A DNA stretch of 64,000 bases, taken from assembly GCF_042646165.1 (NCBI RefSeq), contig NZ_JBHRTC010000012.1; one strand, given 5' to 3'. This document shows, in pieces, positions 34,018 through 42,851 of the stretch. The number at the start of each line of letters is the position of its first letter. Positions within the stretch are counted from its first letter, which is position 1. The notes beneath the pieces were generated by a model, which was not told the origin of the DNA, ran no database searches, and saw nothing but the letters and a program-made list of their open reading frames with translations. The stretch comes from Microbaculum marinum (GTDB taxonomy: Bacteria; Pseudomonadota; Alphaproteobacteria; Rhizobiales; Tepidamorphaceae). A program made the translations under genes and the position numbers.

Positions 34018-35661
34018 ATGGCAACGACGAGAAGATTTCTGGTTCTGGCGCTGATGGCCTTCGGGGTCGGGTGGGGCCTCCAGCCGGCAGCCATCCAGTC
34101 CGCCGCCGCCCAGGAACCCAAGCAGGTGGCGCGCGAGATTGCCCAGATCGTCCGCGACGGGGAGGCGCCGTTCGGCTCCGACCTCGAGGACGAGCGCCTG
34201 TTCCAAGTCTATGCCTACTATCACTTACGCTCGTTCACGCCGATCTGGGTGCGCGACGACGGCCCGAAGACCAAGGGCCGGGAACTGCTGGCGGTGCTGC
34301 AGAACGCCTCTGCGGACGGACTCGAGCCGAACGACTACCATGTCGGCCGTCTTTCCGAACTCATGGAGCAGTCGGACGTGCGCAGCCTGGCGCGGCTCGA
34401 ACTGCTGCTGACCCGCGCCTTCCTCGACTATGGCCGCGACCTGAGCGCCGGCCGGGTCGAGCCGAATTCCGTGGATTCGGAAGTCCACATGAATCCCGAC
34501 CCGATCGACGCGGGGAAGCTGATCCACGGGGCGGAGGGAGCCGACGACATCGGCCCCTACGTGCACACGCTGGCGCCGCAGACCGATGAGTACCTGCGGC
34601 TGGCGACGATGCTGGCGGAGTACCGCGAGATGGCGGCGCTCGGCGGCTGGCCAACCGTTCCGGACGGCGAGACGCTGAAGCCCGGCATGGACGATCCGCG
34701 CGTGCCGGCGCTGCGTCAGTATCTCTCGGCTGTCGGCGACTATCTCGGCGATCCCGACGACCCATCGACACTGTTCGACGAGGAACTGGAGGCGTCGGTC
34801 AACCGCTTCCAGGAACGTCACGGCATCGACGTCGACGGCGCCGTGGGCCCGGCGACGCTGGCGGAAATGAACACGCCGATCGAGGAGCGCATCGAGACGA
34901 TGGAGCTCAACATGGAGCGCCGCCGCTGGATGGTGGACGACCTGGGAGAGCGCTACGTCTTCGTCAATCTCGCCGACCAGGTCCTCAAGGTCGTCGACAA
35001 CGGCCGGACCATCCACACCGCCCGCACCGTGGTCGGCAAGCCCTATACGCGCACGCCGGTCTTCGACGAGATCATGCAGTACGTGGTGATCAACCCCGAC
35101 TGGACGGTACCGAACTCGATCGCCCGCAACGAATATCTTCCGAAGCTCAGGAAGTCTCCCGGGGCGCTCGCCGCTCAGAACATCCACGTCTACGCGGGCA
35201 ACGGCCGGATCGATCCCTATTCGGTGGACTGGAACGCGATCTCCCCGTCGAACTTCCGCTACACGCTGCGGCAGGATCCCGGCCCCGGCAACGCGCTCGG
35301 CCAGATCAAGTTCATGTTCCCGAACCAGTACAACATCTACATCCACGATACCCCGTCGAAGGGCCTGTTCGCGCGCTCATCGCGGGCTTTCAGCCACGGC
35401 TGCGTGCGGGTCCAGGATCCGGTCGAGCTCGGCGCCGTGATCCTCGGCACCCAGGGCTGGACGGCCGAGAAGATCCGCAGCGTCATCGCCTCGGGCAAGA
35501 AGACGGTCGTCAACCTGGAGGAGCCGCTCCCGGTCCACGTCACCTATCTGACCGCCTGGGTGAACAAGGACGGGACGGTCAATTTCCGCAACGACATCTA
35601 CAATCGCGACAAGCGGCTGCGCGAAGGCCTCCAGATGACCCGGCTGGTGCAGGGGGGATAG
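34018..35661 (+). CDS. YcbB-type L,D-transpeptidase
   Basis: A 547-residue exported protein. A signal peptide (FLVLALMAFGVGWGLQPAAI...AAAQ) is followed by the YcbB scaffold domain, a peptidoglycan-binding module (ELEASVNRFQERHGIDVDGA, about 260-300), and a YkuD catalytic domain with the Cys in AFSHGCVRVQD and the His in YIHDTPSKGLF. The enzyme makes 3-3 cross-links in peptidoglycan, giving beta-lactam tolerance and a stiffer wall. The capping subdomain insertion in YkuD (NPDWTVPNSIARNEYLPKLR) is typical of YcbB/LdtD. AGGA precedes the ATG at 34018. Divergent from the thioredoxin-fold gene. Confidence 0.95.
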   Translation: MATTRRFLVLALMAFGVGWGLQPAAIQSAAAQEPKQVAREIAQIVRDGEAPFGSDLEDERLFQVYAYYHLRSFTPIWVRDDGPKTKGRELLAVLQNASADGLEPNDYHVGRLSELMEQSDVRSLARLELLLTRAFLDYGRDLSAGRVEPNSVDSEVHMNPDPIDAGKLIHGAEGADDIGPYVHTLAPQTDEYLRLATMLAEYREMAALGGWPTVPDGETLKPGMDDPRVPALRQYLSAVGDYLGDPDDPSTLFDEELEASVNRFQERHGIDVDGAVGPATLAEMNTPIEERIETMELNMERRRWMVDDLGERYVFVNLADQVLKVVDNGRTIHTARTVVGKPYTRTPVFDEIMQYVVINPDWTVPNSIARNEYLPKLRKSPGALAAQNIHVYAGNGRIDPYSVDWNAISPSNFRYTLRQDPGPGNALGQIKFMFPNQYNIYIHDTPSKGLFARSSRAFSHGCVRVQDPVELGAVILGTQGWTAEKIRSVIASGKKTVVNLEEPLPVHVTYLTAWVNKDGTVNFRNDIYNRDKRLREGLQMTRLVQGG

Positions 35662-35667
35662 GCCCTT

Positions 35668-36801
35668 CTAGTAGGCCGCCTCCATCAGCGCCTTGACGGA
35701 GGCCGCGTCCAGGGCGCGCGGGTTGGTCGGCACCGAATGGTCCTTCAGGGCGCCCTCGACGATCGGCGGGATCGCCTGGCGGGGCAGGCCCATCTCCGAC
35801 AGCGTCTTCGGCATGCCGATCGTCGCGTTCAGCGCCTCGAAGTAGCCGGCCAGGTCGGCGTCGGGCGCGATGCCGACCACCTCGCGCATCGCGGCATACT
35901 TCCCGGGCGCGGCGGCTTCGTTGAAGCGCAGCACGTGCGGCAGCAGCACCGCGTTCAGCGTGCCGTGGTGAAGCGAGGGCTCCTCGAGGCCGCCGAGAGG
36001 GTGGGAAATGGCGTGGATGGCGCCGAGGCCCTTCTGGAAGGTCAGGCCGCCGTGCAGGGCGGCGATCATCATCTCGCGGCGGGCGCCGACGTCGGCGCCG
36101 TCCTCCACCGCCTTCGGCAAACTGGCGACGGCGCGTGCCAGACCGTCCAGGGCGATGGCCTCGGCCGGCGGGTTGAAGCGCGGCGACAGGTAGGTCTCGA
36201 TGCAGTGGCTGATTGCGTCCATGCCGGTCGCCGCCGTCAGGCCGGGCGGCATGCCGTAGGTGAGTTCCGGATCGCAGACGGCACGGTTCGGGATCATGTG
36301 CGGCGATATGAATCCGAGCTTGCGCCCGTCGTCGAGGGTGACCAGCGCGGCGCGGCCGACCTCCGATCCGGTGCCCGCCGTGGTCGGTACGGCGATTAGC
36401 GGCGCGACCGCTGCCGTGATCCGCGGAATGCCGCCGAGCACCGCGGCGTAGCTGTCGAACGGCCCCTCGTGGGTCGCCATCAGCGCGACCGCCTTGGCAA
36501 GGTCGATGGGCGAGCCGCCGCCGATCGCGATCAGTCCGTCCGCCCCGGTTTCCCGGTACAGGTCGAGCGCCTTCTCGGCGGCGCGTTGGGTCGGATTGGA
36601 GGGGGTGCCGTCGAACACCCCGGCGATCCGCTCGGCGGGAACCGCGTCCGTGACCCGTTCGACCAGCCCGGCGGCCACCACTCCGGCATCGGCGACGATC
36701 AGGGCACGCGAAATGCCCAGTGCGCCCAGGTCCTCGTCGATCTCGCCAACGGCGCCTTCGCCGAACCGGATGGTGGTGAGATAGCTGATGGATGCCGACA
36801 T
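35668..36801 (-). CDS. Iron-containing alcohol dehydrogenase (group III)
   Basis: A 377-residue enzyme with the Rossmann-like NAD domain (IAIGGGSPIDLAKAVALMAT) and a helical iron-binding domain. Iron ligands lie in ATGMDAISHCIETYLS and LGAIHAISHPLGG, plus a final His in EPSLHHGTLNAVLLP. PTTAGTGSEVGRAALVT is the phosphate/substrate loop. The family reduces aldehydes or oxidises alcohols; maleylacetate reductases have related folds but different motifs. The ATG at 36801 has GGAGG upstream. It ends 6 bp from the convergent transpeptidase. Substrate unknown. Confidence 0.92.
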   Translation of the reverse strand: MSASISYLTTIRFGEGAVGEIDEDLGALGISRALIVADAGVVAAGLVERVTDAVPAERIAGVFDGTPSNPTQRAAEKALDLYRETGADGLIAIGGGSPIDLAKAVALMATHEGPFDSYAAVLGGIPRITAAVAPLIAVPTTAGTGSEVGRAALVTLDDGRKLGFISPHMIPNRAVCDPELTYGMPPGLTAATGMDAISHCIETYLSPRFNPPAEAIALDGLARAVASLPKAVEDGADVGARREMMIAALHGGLTFQKGLGAIHAISHPLGGLEEPSLHHGTLNAVLLPHVLRFNEAAAPGKYAAMREVVGIAPDADLAGYFEALNATIGMPKTLSEMGLPRQAIPPIVEGALKDHSVPTNPRALDAASVKALMEAAY

Positions 36802-37146
36802 GTTTCCTCCGTCCGCCGGATGCTTGCCCGACGCGCTGCCCGAGTTCCGATCATTCCGTACACGCCATCCGGCGTCCACCCGGGCAAGGCAGCGAAATGC
36901 CGCGTAATCAGACGCCGCGCCATGTCCGGCATGCCGTTAGACGATACTCAGTCGGCGGACCGGTCTTCGCGGCAAACTGAATCGCCGTGACGGAGCCGGA
37001 GCGCGATATTGTTGCGGTTGCCGGCTGATGAGGAGTTAGAGGCCGGTCATTCTTGCACTCGGCGGGCGACGTTCCCCGTGACAATCGTGTAAGGGGCAGG
37101 GTAGGCGGCGAACAAAGCGGCGCCGACGATTCGCAAAAAGGGGGAA
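36802..37146. other. Gene-free divergent promoter region
   Basis: 345 bp between the iron alcohol dehydrogenase and the serine hydrolase. I see no credible gene, terminator or strong palindrome. The part nearest the hydrolase (about 36990-37100) is slightly AT-richer and probably holds its promoter. Confidence 0.5.
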
Positions 37147-38295
37147 ATGCCTGTGCGTAGTTTTATCGTTCGTTCGATGGTGGCGGCAATCGCGACCCTC
37201 GCGCCGGTCGCAGCCGCCGCGGCCGACGACGACCCGCTGCTTCAGACGATGGTGGAGCAGTCGGGCGGGACCTTCGTGGCGGCAACAGGGGTTCCCGCCT
37301 TGATCATGGCCGTCGTCCACGACGGGAAATCGGTGGTGGCGGGATTCGGCGAGCGGGCCGGGCCGGGATCACCGAAGCCGGACGGCGAAACCATCTTCCG
37401 GACGGGCTCGCTCTACAAGACCTTCAGCGGCGCGATGCTCTCCAGCCTGGTCGCCGACGGCAGGCTCGGATTCGAGGATCGGCCCGAGACGCACCTCAAG
37501 TGGGGTATCGACTGGCCGGCGATGAACGGCCGAGACATCCGGGTGATCGACCTCGCGACCCACGCCAGCGGACTGGCGCGAGACATCGAACCGCCCGCCG
37601 GCCAGACCCTCGATCCTGCCGCCTCCATCACCCCTGAGGTCTTCGAGGCGAACCTGAAGCCGCCGCTGCTGTTCGCACCGGGGACCGGCGTCAGCTATTC
37701 CAACGTCGGCTTCGACATCCTGTCCCACGTCATGGTCGCGGCGGCGGGAGAACCGTACTTCGACTACCTGACCGAGACGATCCTGAAACCCAACGGGTTC
37801 ACCTCCACGACCCTGACGCCGAGCGCGGGCCAACTCGCCAACCGGCTGCACGGCCAGGGCCCCGACGGCAAGGAAATTCCGGACGCGGGGGTGGCGCCGC
37901 CCGATGCGTCCGGCGGCTACTTCTCCACCGCCAACGACATGGTGAGGTGGCTCAAGTGGCACCTGCGGACGGAGCGGGACGGCGATGCCGAGATGCGCCT
38001 GCTCGACCATGCGCAATGGCTGTCACGCGACGGTCTGTCGCCGATATTCCTGTCGACGGCCGAGGTGGGGCAGATGGACGCCATGGGCCTGGCATGGGTG
38101 ATCATGCACCCGGCCGGCGACCGTCCGCTCGTCTACCAGAAGACGGGTGGACGATCCGGCATCATCAGCCATCTGGCATTTTCGCCCGCGCGGGGCGTCG
38201 GCGTGTTCGCCGCCATCAACCGGTTCGACGCCGGCGCGGCCGCGCAACTTGCTGCGATGGCCAACACGATCATCACCGACCTTGCCTCGCGTTGA
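37147..38295 (+). CDS. Serine hydrolase of the beta-lactamase/DD-peptidase fold
   Basis: A 382-residue exported protein with a signal peptide ending AAAAADD. It has all three penicillin-recognising motifs: S88-LY-K91 (TGSLYKTF), Y184-S-N186 and K332-T-G334 (YQKTGGRSG). The pattern and the insertion around residues 150-170 resemble AmpH/EstB-like low-molecular-weight DD-carboxypeptidases and esterases more than true class C beta-lactamases. It acts in the periplasm on peptidoglycan peptides or esters. GGGGG two nt before the ATG is close. A cytochrome P460-like gene follows after 66 bp on the same strand. Confidence 0.88.
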   Translation: MPVRSFIVRSMVAAIATLAPVAAAAADDDPLLQTMVEQSGGTFVAATGVPALIMAVVHDGKSVVAGFGERAGPGSPKPDGETIFRTGSLYKTFSGAMLSSLVADGRLGFEDRPETHLKWGIDWPAMNGRDIRVIDLATHASGLARDIEPPAGQTLDPAASITPEVFEANLKPPLLFAPGTGVSYSNVGFDILSHVMVAAAGEPYFDYLTETILKPNGFTSTTLTPSAGQLANRLHGQGPDGKEIPDAGVAPPDASGGYFSTANDMVRWLKWHLRTERDGDAEMRLLDHAQWLSRDGLSPIFLSTAEVGQMDAMGLAWVIMHPAGDRPLVYQKTGGRSGIISHLAFSPARGVGVFAAINRFDAGAAAQLAAMANTIITDLASR

Positions 38296-38361
38296 GGCGG
38301 GAGTGGTCCCCCGGGGCGGCGACTGCCCGCCATTTCCGAAAGTCTGAGGAGAAAAAGTCCG

Positions 38362-38916
38362 ATGAAGGCGTTGCACTACCTGGCCGGCCTGGCGGCCGTC
38401 ATCGGTGCGGTGTCGGTGGATGCGCCGGCCGCCGACGAGGGGGCGGCATCGGCGATGGTGAAGCCGGACGGCACGATCGTCATGACCACGCAGAACTACC
38501 AGCGTGACTGGACCATGCTGGGCACCTTCATCCATCTCGGCGGAAGCGGCGCCAAGCAGATCAACGTGATCTACACCCAGCCCGAGACGGTGACGGCCTA
38601 CCGCGAATCCGGGGAGTTCCCGGAGGGAACCGTGATCATCAAGGAATTGCGCGACGGCGTGACGACTGGGGAGGGCGACGACATGGTGTCGTCGCTGGGA
38701 GAGCTGAAGGGCTGGTTCGCGATGATCAAGCCGCCGGAGACGAATCCCCCGCAGGGGCCGCTGTGGGGCGACGGCTGGGGCTGGGCGAAGTTCAATGCGG
38801 ATGCGCCGGAGGCGACCATCACCACGAACTACCAGACCGACTGCATCGGGTGCCATATTCCCGTGCAGGACACCGACTTCATCCACGTCGAGGGCTATCC
38901 CCTGCTCCGCAAATAG
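38362..38916 (+). CDS. Cytochrome P460-family c-type heme protein
   Basis: A 184-residue exported protein: signal peptide (LAGLAAVIGAVSVDAPAADE), a beta-rich P460 domain with QNYQRDWTMLGTF, INVIYTQPETVTAYRESGEF and GWGWAKFNAD, and a C-terminal heme c site C161-IG-C164-H165. P460 cytochromes oxidise hydroxylamine or bind NO; the relatives called cytochrome c'-beta only bind NO. Which Lys, if any, cross-links the heme cannot be decided here (candidates include K65 and K94), so catalysis is open. GAGGAG precedes the start. Likely cotranscribed with the upstream serine hydrolase. Confidence 0.88.
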   Translation: MKALHYLAGLAAVIGAVSVDAPAADEGAASAMVKPDGTIVMTTQNYQRDWTMLGTFIHLGGSGAKQINVIYTQPETVTAYRESGEFPEGTVIIKELRDGVTTGEGDDMVSSLGELKGWFAMIKPPETNPPQGPLWGDGWGWAKFNADAPEATITTNYQTDCIGCHIPVQDTDFIHVEGYPLLRK

Positions 38917-38932
38917 AGCGGCGCATCCGGAA

Positions 38933-39508
38933 TCATGACGCCACCCGCCTGAACAGGCCCGGGTAGTCCAGCACGAGGCCGTCCTCGTCGACGGGAAGCT
39001 CGGCCGAGAAACTGCCGTCGACCGCCTCGTACAGATAGCGGCGGCAGGGCTCGATGCACGTGTAGCGCTGCTCGTCGACGAAGATGTCGAGGGAGGGGAA
39101 GGCCACGTAGACCATCCGGAATTCGCGGGCCTGACCGGCGGTGAAGCCGGTCCGCCGGATCGGCAGCACGTTGGTCAGCGGGCTTGCCTGCAGATCGATG
39201 TCGATGCAGCCGGAGAACGCCGCCAGTTCGGTGCCGTTGCCGTCCCGCCAGCGCCCGTCCCCATCCGCGTGCAGCTCGAGCGCGGCACCGCCCGCGATGC
39301 GGATCCGGGCGAAGCGGACCCGCCAGGCGGTGTCGCAGTCGACGCGAAAGCGTGCCGCATATCCGTCCGGTCCGGCGACGACAGCGGCGCCTTCGGCGAC
39401 GATGGCCTGATCGGCCCCCGGTCCCTGCCAGAGGACCACGCGCTGCAGGCCGCCGCCCTCCCAGGTGCGCCAGGCCGCCTCGCATCTCGCGATCGCCCGG
39501 AAGCTCAT
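38933..39508 (-). CDS. Putative glycolipid-binding family protein
   Basis: A 191-residue soluble protein matching the putative glycolipid-binding family: GRWRDGNGTELAAFSGCIDI, then SPLTNVLPIRRTGFTAG and VYVAFPSLDIFVDEQRYTC are the typical core. The N-terminal part has alternating beta-strands and many Trp. No signal peptide is seen. The biochemical role is not established in general. It starts 7 bp after the stop of the FMN oxidase gene on the same strand, so the two form an operon. Confidence 0.8.
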   Translation of the reverse strand: MSFRAIARCEAAWRTWEGGGLQRVVLWQGPGADQAIVAEGAAVVAGPDGYAARFRVDCDTAWRVRFARIRIAGGAALELHADGDGRWRDGNGTELAAFSGCIDIDLQASPLTNVLPIRRTGFTAGQAREFRMVYVAFPSLDIFVDEQRYTCIEPCRRYLYEAVDGSFSAELPVDEDGLVLDYPGLFRRVAS

Positions 39509-39515
39509 GTCGCGT

Positions 39516-40676
39516 TCAGCCGGCCATCCACTGCTGGCCGCTGTGATAGAGGTTCATGCGGCTGAGGTCGGTGACCCTCTTTTCCCCGCACAGCGCCATC
39601 GTCGTGTCGAGCTCCCTTGCGATGATGTCGAGCGCGAGCTTCACGCCGGCCTGACCCATCGCGCCGAGACCGAAGACGAACGCACGGCCGATGAACACGC
39701 CGCGGGCGCCGAGGCAGAGCGCCTTCAGGACGTCCTGCCCGGAGCGGATGCCGCCGTCCATGTGAACCTCGATCTTGTCGCCGACGGCGTCGACGATCTC
39801 GGGCAGGACGGAAATCGAGGAGGGCGCGCCGTCGAGCTGCCGGCCGCCGTGGTTGGAGACGATGATCGCGTCGGCGCCGTAGTCCGTCGACCGCTTGGCG
39901 TCCTCCACGTCGAGGATCCCCTTGAGGATCAGCGGACCGCCCCAGCGCTTCTTGATCCACTCGATATCGTCCCAGGTAAGCCGGGGATCGAACTGCTGCG
40001 CCGTCCACGAGTGCAGCGAGGACAGATCGTCGACGCCCTTGGCATGGCCGACGATGTTGCCGAAGGTGCGGTTCTTCGTGCCCAGCATGCCGAGGCACCA
40101 GGACGGGCAGGTGGCCATCTGCCAGATGTGCTTCGGCGTGAACTTGGGCGGGGCCGACAGCCCGTTGCGGATGTCCTTGTGGCGCTGGCCGAGGATCTGC
40201 AGGTCGAGCGTCAGCACCAGCGCCGAGCAGCCCGCCGCCTTGGCGCGGTCGATGAGCCCGTTGATGAAGTCGCGGTCGCGCATGACGTAGAGCTGGAACC
40301 AGAACGGCTTCTTCGTCGCCTCGGCGACCGCCTCGATCGAGCAGACGCTCATGGTCGACAAGGTGAAGGGAACGCCGAACTCGTTGGCGGCCCTGGCCGC
40401 CAGGATCTCGCCGTCGGCGCGCTGCATGCCGGTGATGCCGACCGGCGACAGCGCCACCGGCATGGCCACCTTCTGGCCGATCATCGTCGATTCCAGCGAG
40501 CGGTCGGTCATGTCGACGGCGACGCGCTGGCGCAGCTTGATCTTCGAGAAGTCCTCGCGGTTGGCCCGGTAGGTGCTTTCCGTCCAGGAGCCGGAGTCCG
40601 CGTAGTCGAAGAACATCTTCGGCACGCGACGGCGGGCGAGTCTCTCCAGGTCCCCAATTTCGACGACAGGTGCCAT
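39516..40676 (-). CDS. lldD: FMN-dependent 2-hydroxyacid oxidase/dehydrogenase (LldD-like)
   Basis: A 386-residue TIM-barrel flavoenzyme oxidising L-lactate or a related L-2-hydroxyacid. Family residues: YADSGSWTESTYRANREDF near the N-terminus, FMN contacts PVALSPVGITGM and FWFQLYVMRD, the active-site His in IIVSNHGGRQLDG followed by the Arg, and EVHMDGGIRSGQDVLKA with ARGVFIGRAF for the phosphate. Length and the absence of an N-terminal heme domain fit LldD or hydroxyacid oxidase. It may complement GlcDEF in handling hydroxyacids (inference). It is the first gene of a pair with the glycolipid-binding protein. Confidence 0.92.
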   Translation of the reverse strand: MAPVVEIGDLERLARRRVPKMFFDYADSGSWTESTYRANREDFSKIKLRQRVAVDMTDRSLESTMIGQKVAMPVALSPVGITGMQRADGEILAARAANEFGVPFTLSTMSVCSIEAVAEATKKPFWFQLYVMRDRDFINGLIDRAKAAGCSALVLTLDLQILGQRHKDIRNGLSAPPKFTPKHIWQMATCPSWCLGMLGTKNRTFGNIVGHAKGVDDLSSLHSWTAQQFDPRLTWDDIEWIKKRWGGPLILKGILDVEDAKRSTDYGADAIIVSNHGGRQLDGAPSSISVLPEIVDAVGDKIEVHMDGGIRSGQDVLKALCLGARGVFIGRAFVFGLGAMGQAGVKLALDIIARELDTTMALCGEKRVTDLSRMNLYHSGQQWMAG

Positions 40677-41117
40677 CAGGCGGTCTCCCCGTTCTTCTGC
40701 CGGTCCGGTTCTTCGCTGCGCGTGCCGTCGGCTGGTCGCGTAGACTTATAACGCAGCTTTCACGTCGCGCCAGTCGCCGGGAACGTCGCAAGGCGCTGCA
40801 CGACGCCGCCGGCCAGTGCCGGAAAACGGCCGGCAAATCAATGTTGCCGTGCAGGAAAAAGGTTTGTTCGAAGAATTTGATTGATCATAACGTATGCGTT
40901 GCGCTCAAATGGCGAAGCTGATCGAACGTGCAAGCCGAGGCGAAGAATCGCGGCTGCACAGAAAACACATGCGGTCAGCGGGGGGAGGGAAATTGGTCAG
41001 GATTTCCTCGGATTCGGTATTGCGCGGAAGCGCGGCGGCGGCCGGGCGGCAGTGCGGCTCGATCGCGATGAGATCGCGTGACAGCATCCCGCGCTGCGCT
41101 TGCGCCGGAGCCGGTCG
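40677..41117. other. Divergent intergenic region, AT-richer centre
   Basis: 441 bp between the hydroxyacid oxidase and the amidase. From about 40840 to 40915 the base composition drops sharply in GC (AATTTGATTGATCATAACG), unlike the surroundings, and likely holds one or both divergent promoters. I see no gene or strong hairpin. Confidence 0.5.
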
Positions 41118-42497
41118 ATGACCGCGAGCGTCGCCGGGGCGGCGACCGAAGCCACCGATCCGGGGCTTGCCGGCCTCGGCCTGCGCGACGCCGCCCGCCT
41201 TGTTGCCAGCGGCACGATTTCCTCCGAGGAACTGACGGCAAGCTGTCTTGCCCGCATCGCCGAGACCGAGGAGCAGATCGGCGCCTGGGCGCATCTCGAC
41301 CCGGACTACGCGCTGATGCAGGCGCGCAGCTGTGACGCTAAGCGCGCCGCCGGCGATCCGCTCGGCGTGCTGCACGGCGTGCCTGTCGGCGTCAAGGATC
41401 TGGTCGACGTTGCGGGCCTGCCCTGCGAGCGCGGCACCATCCTTGACGCAGGCCGTCGTCCGGACAGGGATGCTCACGCCGTCTCGCAGATTCGCGCGGC
41501 CGGCGCAGTGATCCTGGGCAAGACGGTGACCACCGAGCTTGCCCTGTACCAGCCCGGCAAGACACGCAATCCGCACGACATAACCCGCACGCCGGGTGGA
41601 TCCTCGTCGGGCTCCGCAGCCGCCGTGGCCGACTGCATGGTGCCCGGTGCCATCGGTTCGCAGACCAACGGGTCGGTGATCCGGCCCGCCTCCTTCTGCG
41701 GGATCTACGGCTACAAGCCGAGCGCCGGGATGGTGTCGCGGCGCGGCGTGGCACCGCTGTCTGAGACCTTCGATACGCTGGGCACGCTGGCGCGCAGCCT
41801 GGAGGATGCGGCCCTGCTCGGCGATGTCATCGCCGGCTACGACGCGGGCGATCCGTGGACCCGTCCGGCCGGGCCTCCAAAGCTACTCGAGACCGCCCTG
41901 AGCGAACCTCCGGTGCGTCCGCGGTTCGCCTTCGTCAGGACGCCGCTTTGGGACCGCGCCGACGAGGATACCCGCGAGGGCCTTGCGCACCTCTGCGCGG
42001 CGCTCGGCGATGTCGACGAGGTCGGGCTTCCCGATGTCTTCGAGCGTGCGCTGGACCTCCACGGGACGGTCATGGGGGCGGAAGTGGCTCTGAACTTCGC
42101 GCACTACTACGAGAGGGGTCGCGACAGGCTCAGCGAGAAGCTGCGCGCCGTCATCGAGACGGGACAACGGGTTCTTGCCCGGGACTACCTCGCGGCGAAG
42201 GAGCAGATCCACACATTCGACCGCGCGCTGAACGATATCTTCGACCGCTACGACGCCATCCTCACCCCGGCGACGCGCGGCGAGGCGCCGGGGTCCGAGA
42301 CGACCGGCGATCCGGCGTTCTGCACCACGTGGACCTTCTGCGGGGTTCCGGCCGTCTCCGTGCCCCTGCTGGTCGGCTCGAACGGACTGCCGATCGGCGT
42401 CCAGGTGGTCGGCCGCCGCGGTCAGGACGGGCGGTTGCTCCGCTCCGTCCGGTGGCTGGCGGCGCAACTCGTCACCCGCACGGGCCGGTCGGAATAA
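41118..42497 (+). CDS. Amidase-signature family enzyme
   Basis: A 459-residue hydrolase with the Ser-cisSer-Lys triad: K93 in GVPVGVKDLVDVAG, the cis-Ser in PGGSSSGSAAAVA (residues 162-166), and the nucleophile S186 in SQTNGSVIRPASFCG. The typical GIYGYKPSAGMVSRRGV follows. Such enzymes cut amides (aryl amides, indoleacetamide, malonamide and others) to acid and ammonia. GGAG is seven nt before the ATG. The three TRAP genes follow on the same strand after 354 bp, so the amidase may process what the transporter imports, or its product may be the transported acid (inference). Confidence 0.92.
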   Translation: MTASVAGAATEATDPGLAGLGLRDAARLVASGTISSEELTASCLARIAETEEQIGAWAHLDPDYALMQARSCDAKRAAGDPLGVLHGVPVGVKDLVDVAGLPCERGTILDAGRRPDRDAHAVSQIRAAGAVILGKTVTTELALYQPGKTRNPHDITRTPGGSSSGSAAAVADCMVPGAIGSQTNGSVIRPASFCGIYGYKPSAGMVSRRGVAPLSETFDTLGTLARSLEDAALLGDVIAGYDAGDPWTRPAGPPKLLETALSEPPVRPRFAFVRTPLWDRADEDTREGLAHLCAALGDVDEVGLPDVFERALDLHGTVMGAEVALNFAHYYERGRDRLSEKLRAVIETGQRVLARDYLAAKEQIHTFDRALNDIFDRYDAILTPATRGEAPGSETTGDPAFCTTWTFCGVPAVSVPLLVGSNGLPIGVQVVGRRGQDGRLLRSVRWLAAQLVTRTGRSE

Positions 42498-42851
42498 CCG
42501 GGCCAACCCGGCAGAGGAGGAAAAGGAACGCAAACAGATCGAAGCGCGCCGGTGTCGCGCCCCGCGGCCGGCGCAGGTCAAATGTCGCAAAAGACGAGCA
42601 AAAGAAAAACGGTCCGGGCGCACGTAGCCCCGGGGGGACGTTGTTGCCGATGCCGATACCGATAGTGCCTGAAAAATCAGCACCAAATAACGTTTCTCCG
42701 TCAACTGTGAGTTATTGCGGGGGCTAGTCGGAGCTTGCCGCTTCGGTCTAGGTTTGGGCAGGCGCGGCAACAAGCGCCTCGGAAAAGCAAGTAGCGCAGA
42801 TCTTGGAGTTTCGCTCCGAGTGGATGTCTGGATTGGGAGGAAAGTGACCCT
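42498..42851. promoter_or_regulatory. Amidase-dctP intergenic region with two small hairpins
   Basis: 354 bp. Two stem-loops lie near the TRAP operon: AGGCGC/GCGCCT (42760-42779) and CTTGGAG/CTCCGAG (42802-42820, one G-T pair). GGGAGG lies about 11 nt before the dctP ATG. The length and AT-richer middle (around 42590-42715) suggest the TRAP operon has its own promoter. No gene seen. Confidence 0.4.

Noticed and set aside
37147..38295. Annotation as class C beta-lactamase
   Set aside because: SxxK, YSN and KTG are shared by DD-peptidases and esterases, and the overall sequence is closer to AmpH/EstB-like proteins; resistance cannot be claimed.
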